Shown in pieces: positions 55,706 to 61,290 of a stretch of DNA of 61,290 nucleotides. Below the pieces are notes generated by a model. That model ran no database searches. It was not told the origin of the DNA and was given only the letters and a program-made list of their open reading frames with translations. The stretch lies in assembly GCF_021730435.1 (NCBI RefSeq), contig NZ_JABWGX010000029.1:1-61290 (forward strand), in the 5' to 3' direction. A program made the translations under genes and the position numbers. How positions within the stretch are numbered: position 1 is the first letter of the stretch; each line of letters begins with the position of its first letter. The DNA comes from Xanthobacter agilis (lineage in GTDB: Bacteria; Pseudomonadota; Alphaproteobacteria; Rhizobiales; Xanthobacteraceae).

Positions 55706-55837
55706 ATCCCCGCAGAATCACAGCATCAGCGCGGATCATGCGCCGCCACGCCGGGCACCGACGACCTTTTTGTTGCCGGCAAAGGGAAGATGTGGCGCGG
55801 ATCGGCCCCACGGCGCGCACCGCTCAGGGCCTCGGGG

Positions 55838-57637
55838 TCAGCCCACCTCGGCCACGTCCTTGATGCGCAGGGACACCCGCGTTTCGCCCTGCCATGTCTC
55901 CGGCTCCAGGGTGCCGGCCACATGGAGCGGACGGCCCCGCGCCGCCAGCAGGGCGCGGCCGAGGGGTTCCTCGGCGATGCGGAACGCCACCGCCTTCAGG
56001 CTTGATCCGTCACCGGACATGAGCCGCGCCCGCACATGGCCGGCGCCGAAGCTCTCCACATAGGCCAGCTTGTGGTTGGGAAAGGCGAACATCGGCTCGG
56101 GATTGCCGGCGCCGAACGGCCCGGCGCGGGCGAGGGTCTCGGCCAGCGCCGGCGTCGCGGCGGCCGCGGTCAGGGCGCCGTCCACCGTCAAGGCGCCCTC
56201 GGCGCGGGCGCGTTCCACATCGGCGGCGAGCCTTGCCTCCAGATGCGCCCGCAAGTCCCCGAGCCGCGCCCGCTCCACCGTGAGGCCGGCCGCCATGGCA
56301 TGGCCGCCGCCCTTCACCAGAAGCCCCTTTTCCACCGCCTCGCGCACCGCACGGCCGAGATCCACCCCCGGCACCGAGCGGCCGGAGCCGGTGCCCATGT
56401 CGCCATTGAGGGCGATGGCGAAGGCCGGGCGCTGGAACCGCTCCTTCAGCCGGGAGGCCACGAGACCGACCACGCCCGGATGCCAGCCATCCCCACTCAC
56501 CACCACCACCGGCCCTTCGTCGTGAAGGCCCAGGGCCGCCTGGGCCTCGGCCTCGGCGGCGGCGACGATGGCGCGCTCCACCTCCTGGCGCTCGGAATTG
56601 AGGCGGTCCAGCTCGGCGGCGATGGTCTTGGCCTCCATCGGATCGGACGTGAGCAGCAGGCGCGCGCCGAGGGCCGCGTCACCGATGCGCCCGCCGGCGT
56701 TGATGCGCGGCCCCAGGATGAAACCCAAATGATAGGGACGTGGCGGCCCGTCGAGCCGCGCCACGTCCATCAGCGCGGTCAGGCCGACCCGGTCGCGCCG
56801 GCGCAGGGCAATCAATCCCTTGGTGACAAAGGCCCGGTTGAGCCCCTTCAGGGGCACCACGTCCGCCACCGTGGCGAGGGCCACGAGGTCGAGGGCCTCC
56901 AGCAAATCTGGCGCCGGCCGCCCGGCGCCGAAATGCCCCATCTGCCGCAGCGCCCGCACCAGCCCCACGGCGGTGATGAAGGTGAGCCCCGCCGCGCAGA
57001 CATGGCCGAGGCCGGAGAGGTCATCCTCCCGGTTCGGATTGACGATGGCGTGAGCGGGCGGCAGCGCCTCGCTGGCCTGGTGGTGATCGATCACCACCAC
57101 ATCCATGCCCAGGCGCCGGGCGGCGGCGAGGGGCTCGGCCGAGGTGGTGCCGCAATCCACCGTCACCAGCAGCTTCACACCTTCGGCGGCCAGCGCCGCG
57201 ATGGCCGGCACATTGGGGCCATAGCCCTCAAAGATGCGGTCGGGAATATGGAAGAGCGGATCGAGCCCCGCCGCCCGCAGCACCCCCACCAGCAGCGCGG
57301 TGGAGCAGGCGCCGTCCACGTCGTAGTCGCCGAACACCGCCACCTTCTCGCCCCGCACCACCGCTTGGGCGAGGCGCTCCACGGCCGGCGCCATGTCGGT
57401 CAAGGTATCGGGATCGGGCAAAAGGGTGCGCAAGGCGGGGTCGAGATAGGTCTCGACCTCGTCCAGCCCCACGCCGCGCCCGGCCAATACGCGCGCCAGC
57501 AGATCGCTGATCCCGTAGCGCTGGGCCATGGCGAGGGCGGTCTGCGCGCCGCGCACATCAAGCCGCTCCCGCCAGGCGCGGCCGGTGGCGGAATGCGACA
57601 CGTTCAGGAAGGGGCGATTCGTCAGAGCGATGGTCAC
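55838..57637 (-). CDS. recJ: Single-stranded-DNA-specific exonuclease RecJ
   Basis: 599 residues. RecJ degrades single-stranded DNA 5' to 3' in recombination and mismatch repair. Metal motifs of the DHH family: DYDVDG (Asp104, 106, 108), DCGTTS (Asp161), DHH (184-186); the DHHA1 domain has GGGHAMAAG. In many relatives recJ is next to hom-glpX; here it is about 4 kb away, past argC and the permease, in reverse orientation. 55706-55837 has no gene. Confidence 0.95.
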   Translation of the reverse strand: MTIALTNRPFLNVSHSATGRAWRERLDVRGAQTALAMAQRYGISDLLARVLAGRGVGLDEVETYLDPALRTLLPDPDTLTDMAPAVERLAQAVVRGEKVAVFGDYDVDGACSTALLVGVLRAAGLDPLFHIPDRIFEGYGPNVPAIAALAAEGVKLLVTVDCGTTSAEPLAAARRLGMDVVVIDHHQASEALPPAHAIVNPNREDDLSGLGHVCAAGLTFITAVGLVRALRQMGHFGAGRPAPDLLEALDLVALATVADVVPLKGLNRAFVTKGLIALRRRDRVGLTALMDVARLDGPPRPYHLGFILGPRINAGGRIGDAALGARLLLTSDPMEAKTIAAELDRLNSERQEVERAIVAAAEAEAQAALGLHDEGPVVVVSGDGWHPGVVGLVASRLKERFQRPAFAIALNGDMGTGSGRSVPGVDLGRAVREAVEKGLLVKGGGHAMAAGLTVERARLGDLRAHLEARLAADVERARAEGALTVDGALTAAAATPALAETLARAGPFGAGNPEPMFAFPNHKLAYVESFGAGHVRARLMSGDGSSLKAVAFRIAEEPLGRALLAARGRPLHVAGTLEPETWQGETRVSLRIKDVAEVG

Positions 57638-57740
57638 GGCCCCATGAAGCCAGAGGACGAAGGCGACGTCGAGGCACCGGCATGCAATACGCCCCTGTCG
57701 CGCCGGCGCGATGCCACGGTCGCCCCCGCCCGACGGCCCC

Positions 57741-58991
57741 TCACAGCACGCGAACGCCCACCAGAACCGCAGCCGCCGCGGCCGCCGCCACCAGGGTGGC
57801 GACGGCGAAGCGCAGAGTGAAGGCCCGCGTGCCGCCCGCTGCGGCGAAGATGATGCGCCCGACCCCGTTCATGCCCAGCGCGATCAGAATGCACAGGGCC
57901 GCGCCTTCCATGGAAAGGCCATTGCCGGCAAGGCGCGTGGCATTCAGCGACGGCACATCCACATCCACGAGCCCGGCCACCGCGCTCACCGCATAAAGGC
58001 TGTCAGGCCCCACCGCCCGCAGCAGAAAGCCGCTCACCGCGGAGACCGTGCCGAACAAAGCGGCGAACGCGGTCAGCGGCGCGACCTCGATCGGATTGCC
58101 GAGGTTGGCGTCGCCCCGCGCGCCGGCCTCCCGGCGCATCATTATCGCGCCGCAGGCGCCGAAACCGGCCGCCGCCGCCAGCGCCGGCGGACCGAGATGC
58201 AGCAGCAGCTCCGGCCGCACCACCGCGCAGATCACCAGGACCCGCAGCACGGAGACCATCGCCGCCAGGGCCGCGCCCCCCGCCAGCAGGCCCGGCGGCT
58301 CGCCCGCCGTCGCCCGCCGCGCGAAGGCGATGGCGACCGCCGTGGACGACACCAGGGCACCGCCGAGAGCCGAGAACAGGATACCCTTTTCCGGCCCCGC
58401 CACCTTCACCGCCACATAGCCGGCAAATGAGATGCCGGCCGTCAACACCATGAACAGCCAGATCTGGCGCGGATTGATGCTGTTGAAGGGGTCCACGGTC
58501 TGGTCCGGCAGCAGCGGCAGCACGATCACGGTCATGCCCAGCAGCAGCACCGCGGACCGCAGCTCGGGCCAGGTGAGGTGGCGCACCAGCCGGTGCAGCA
58601 CCTCCCGTTCCGCCAGCAGCGCGGTAACGGCGATGGCGCCGGCGGCGGCCACCGCCGTTTCGCCCACGACCGCCAGCGCGCCGAGGGCGAACACGAGCAT
58701 GGCGGCGATGATGCCGGTGACGCTGTAGTCCTTGTCGCGCTGCATTTCCCGGTATTTAAACACCGCGAACAGCGCAATGGCGGCCAAGCCGGTGACGATC
58801 AGCAGCGCTGGGCTCGCCAGCGCCTGGGACAAGGCCGCGCTGACGCCCCCGAGCAGCCCCACCAGGGCATAGGTACGCACGCCAGCGGTGCGACTGCCCT
58901 CCGCCTCCTTGCGCTCGCGCCAGCCGCGCTCCACCCCCACCAGGAGACCAATGGCGAGGGACACCGCGAGATGAAAAATCAGATGGTCCAT
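57741..58991 (-). CDS. MgtC/SapB-DUF4010 family membrane protein
   Basis: 416 residues with about 11-12 membrane segments. The N-terminal MgtC-like domain (1-140) has AIGLLVGVERGWRERKEAEG and AGVRTYALVGLLGG, the conserved motifs of the family. The C-terminal DUF4010 domain (about 170-395) has FSALGGALVSSTAVAIAFAR. The ATG at 58991 has GGGAA nearby. The frame stays open far upstream, but that part is antisense to parE. Function unknown; possibly metal or small-solute related. It is divergent from parE. Confidence 0.88.
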   Translation of the reverse strand: MDHLIFHLAVSLAIGLLVGVERGWRERKEAEGSRTAGVRTYALVGLLGGVSAALSQALASPALLIVTGLAAIALFAVFKYREMQRDKDYSVTGIIAAMLVFALGALAVVGETAVAAAGAIAVTALLAEREVLHRLVRHLTWPELRSAVLLLGMTVIVLPLLPDQTVDPFNSINPRQIWLFMVLTAGISFAGYVAVKVAGPEKGILFSALGGALVSSTAVAIAFARRATAGEPPGLLAGGAALAAMVSVLRVLVICAVVRPELLLHLGPPALAAAAGFGACGAIMMRREAGARGDANLGNPIEVAPLTAFAALFGTVSAVSGFLLRAVGPDSLYAVSAVAGLVDVDVPSLNATRLAGNGLSMEGAALCILIALGMNGVGRIIFAAAGGTRAFTLRFAVATLVAAAAAAAVLVGVRVL

Positions 58992-59225
58992 GGTTTCCCG
59001 CCGGAACACGCGGCGCCGCCGCTTGCCGCATCCTAGCCCAACCGTGGCGCCACGGCTGCGGTCTCGTTCAGGCTTCTGGAAGCCGGCGCGGCGCCTGCCC
59101 GGCCGAACCGGCGTTGCCATTCTGTTCCCATCATTCGCGGGCTCTGACATGATGGGGCGAACGATGTCCGTGCCGCGCGCATGATTCGCGTGCGGTCCCC
59201 GCGCCCCTCTGCTATCGACCAAACC

Positions 59226-61265
59226 ATGTCCGACACCGACGACCTCTTCGGCTCCGCTTCCCGCCCCCGCGCCACCACCAAGGCGACCGGCCGTGCCAAG
59301 GCCCCGACCGTCCCCGCCATGTCGTCCGACTATACGGCGGCGCACATCGAGGTGCTGGAGGGTCTGGAACCGGTACGACGCCGGCCGGGCATGTATATCG
59401 GCGGCACCGATTCCAAGGCGCTGCACCACCTGTTCGCCGAGGTGGTGGACAATTCCATGGATGAGGCGGTGGCCGGCCATGCCTCCTTCATCGAGGTGCA
59501 GCTCGCCGCCGACGGCTACCTCACCGTGACCGACAACGGCCGCGGCATTCCGGTGGAGAACCACCCCAAGTTTCCCGGCAAGTCGGCGCTGGAGGTCATC
59601 ATGACCATCCTGCACGCGGGCGGAAAGTTCGACAGCAAGGTCTACGAGACCTCCGGCGGCCTCCACGGGGTCGGCGTCTCGGTGGTGAACGCCCTGTCCG
59701 ACCACCTGGAGGTGGAGGTGGCGCGCGACCAGACCCTCTATCGCCAGAAATTCGCCAAGGGCGTGCCCGAAGGCCCGGTCGAGAAGGTCGGCCGCATCAC
59801 CAACCGGCGCGGCACCCGGGTGCGCTTCCACCCCGATCCGGAAATCTTCGGCCCCGGCGTGCACTTCGAGCCGGCGCGCGTGTTCCGCATGGCCCGTTCC
59901 AAGGCCTATCTGTTCGGCGGCGTGGAAATCCGCTGGTCGTGCGATCCCGAGCTTCTGAAGGGCGTCGAGGGGGTTCCGGAGAAGACGGTGTTCCGTTTCC
60001 CCGGCGGCCTGAAGGATTATCTCGCCGCCGATCTCGAAGGCCAGACCCTGGTGCATCCGGACATCTTCTCCGGCCGGATTCAGAAACCTGGGGGCCATGG
60101 CTCCGTGGAATGGGCGGTGGCCTGGGTGGCGGATGCCGACGGCGGCATCTCCTCCTACTGCAACACCGTGCCGACCCCGGACGGCGGCACCCATGAGACC
60201 GGGCTGCGCGCCGTGCTGCTCAAGGGCCTGAAGGACCACGCGGAACGCTCCGGCCAGGGCAAGCGCGGCGCAGTCATCACCGGTGATGACGTATTCACCG
60301 GTTGCGCCGCCATGCTCTCCGTGTTCGTGCGCGAGCCCGAGTTCCAGGGCCAGACCAAGGACCGGCTGGCCACCACCGAAGCCGCCCGCATCGTGGAAAG
60401 CGCCCTGCGCGACCCCTTCGACCACTGGCTCGCGGCCAATCCGAACCAGGCGAGCCGGCTGCTCGAACACGTCATCGATCGCGCCGAGGAACGCCTGCGC
60501 CGCAAGCAGGAGCGGGAAATCTCCCGCAAGACCGCTGTGCGCAAGCTGCGCCTGCCAGGCAAGCTGGCGGACTGCTCCAACACCGAGGCGGCGGGCTCCG
60601 AGATCTTCATCGTCGAGGGCGATTCGGCCGGCGGCTCCGCCAAGCAGGCCCGCGACCGCAAGACCCAGGCGGTGCTGCCGCTGCGCGGCAAGATCCTGAA
60701 CGTCGCCAATGCCGGCCGCGACAAGCTGGCCCAGAACCAGCAGATTTCAGACCTTGCCCAGGCGCTGGGCTGCGGCACCGGATCAAGCTACCGCGACGCC
60801 GACCTGCGTTACGAGAAGGTCATCATCATGACCGACGCGGACGTGGACGGGGCCCACATTGCATCCCTGCTGGTCACCTATTTTTTCCGGCAGATGCCCA
60901 CGCTCATCGAGGACGGGCATCTGTATCTCGCCGTGCCGCCCCTCTACCGCATCACGCAGGGGGCCAAGACCCTCTATGCGCGCGACGACGCCCACAAGGA
61001 AAAGCTGCTGAAGAAGGAGTTTTCAGCCAAGGGCAAGGTGGAAGTGGGGCGCTTCAAGGGCCTTGGCGAAATGATGCCGGCCCAGCTCAAGGAAACCACC
61101 ATGGATCGGAAGACGCGCACGCTCCAGCGCGTCAGCATCGCCGATGCCGAGCGCGCCGCCACCGCCGACATCGTGGAGCGGCTGATGGGCAACAAGCCGG
61201 AAGCGCGCTTCCTGTTCATCACCGAGCATGCGGCGTTCGCCGACGAGGATCTCCTGGACATCTGA
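59226..61265 (+). CDS. parE: DNA topoisomerase IV subunit B (ParE)
   Basis: 679 residues from the ATG at 59226; an ATG at 59181 would add 15. ParE supplies ATP-driven strand passage with ParC and unlinks daughter chromosomes. GHKL motifs: [18 protein letters not shown] and [21 protein letters not shown] motifs: [19 protein letters not shown] and DADVDGAHI. Length and the N-terminal extension fit alphaproteobacterial ParE. It ends 25 bases before the window edge. Confidence 0.95.
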   Translation: MSDTDDLFGSASRPRATTKATGRAKAPTVPAMSSDYTAAHIEVLEGLEPVRRRPGMYIGGTDSKALHHLFAEVVDNSMDEAVAGHASFIEVQLAADGYLTVTDNGRGIPVENHPKFPGKSALEVIMTILHAGGKFDSKVYETSGGLHGVGVSVVNALSDHLEVEVARDQTLYRQKFAKGVPEGPVEKVGRITNRRGTRVRFHPDPEIFGPGVHFEPARVFRMARSKAYLFGGVEIRWSCDPELLKGVEGVPEKTVFRFPGGLKDYLAADLEGQTLVHPDIFSGRIQKPGGHGSVEWAVAWVADADGGISSYCNTVPTPDGGTHETGLRAVLLKGLKDHAERSGQGKRGAVITGDDVFTGCAAMLSVFVREPEFQGQTKDRLATTEAARIVESALRDPFDHWLAANPNQASRLLEHVIDRAEERLRRKQEREISRKTAVRKLRLPGKLADCSNTEAAGSEIFIVEGDSAGGSAKQARDRKTQAVLPLRGKILNVANAGRDKLAQNQQISDLAQALGCGTGSSYRDADLRYEKVIIMTDADVDGAHIASLLVTYFFRQMPTLIEDGHLYLAVPPLYRITQGAKTLYARDDAHKEKLLKKEFSAKGKVEVGRFKGLGEMMPAQLKETTMDRKTRTLQRVSIADAERAATADIVERLMGNKPEARFLFITEHAAFADEDLLDI

Positions 61266-61290
61266 GGCGCCGGGCGGCGCCTCACTGAAC

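Noticed and set aside
58992-60470. Long upstream extension of the MgtC/DUF4010 gene
   Set aside because: The extension is antisense to parE and the family N-terminus begins at the ATG at 58991.

Overview
The window looks like chromosomal DNA from a high-GC alphaproteobacterium of the order Hyphomicrobiales, most likely near the Xanthobacteraceae (Xanthobacter, Azorhizobium, Ancylobacter or Starkeya type). The evidence is a CckA cell-cycle kinase, a DksA lacking three of its four zinc cysteines, an alphaproteobacterial FliO-like protein, class I PhaC, the alaC-hom-glpX order and a ParE of alphaproteobacterial type. This placement is inferred from gene content. No rRNA, tRNA, CRISPR array or intact mobile element was found. 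The first 70 bases encode the N-terminus of a probable IS5-type transposase that runs off the left edge.

Layout. 1-8.7 kb holds regulatory and envelope genes: cckA, a FliO-like protein with a 60-bp tandem repeat, dksA, an orphan MoxR ATPase with a small membrane protein, and a MipA/OmpV porin-like protein. 9.3-15.3 kb holds a conserved unknown protein, polyphosphate kinase 2 and a two-gene RND efflux pump. 15.5-19.4 kb holds an aminotransferase, a small cysteine-containing protein, a CvrA/NhaP2-type antiporter and a small ORFan. 19.8-27.8 kb is the TamA-TamB outer-membrane assembly pair, with an FAD-protein gene upstream. 28.1-31.7 kb is sixA, a YcjX-like and a YcjF-like gene, and a small membrane protein.

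32-45.6 kb is a surface-glycan island. On the minus strand a tightly packed five-gene operon encodes an FAH-type hydratase, an inositol-monophosphatase-like phosphatase, a CMP-sugar cytidylyltransferase, a 2-hydroxyacid dehydrogenase and a 6-phosphogluconolactonase-like protein. Divergent from it on the plus strand are a Gfo/Idh/MocA oxidoreductase, a GmhA-like SIS isomerase, a capsule-type glycosyltransferase and three hydrolase-type proteins, one of them an SGNH hydrolase fused to an alpha/beta hydrolase. My main hypothesis is that the island makes, transfers and acyl-modifies a CMP-activated 3-deoxy-2-keto sugar acid by a route without the usual KdsA/NeuB-type condensing enzyme. This is inference from gene families and spacing.

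45.7-61.3 kb is housekeeping metabolism and DNA maintenance: phaC, a lipoprotein, alaC, hom, glpX, argC, a GntP-type permease behind a 32-bp perfect palindrome, a DUF1275 protein, recJ, an MgtC/DUF4010 membrane protein and parE. Several intrinsic terminators and large inverted repeats mark the transcription-unit borders.
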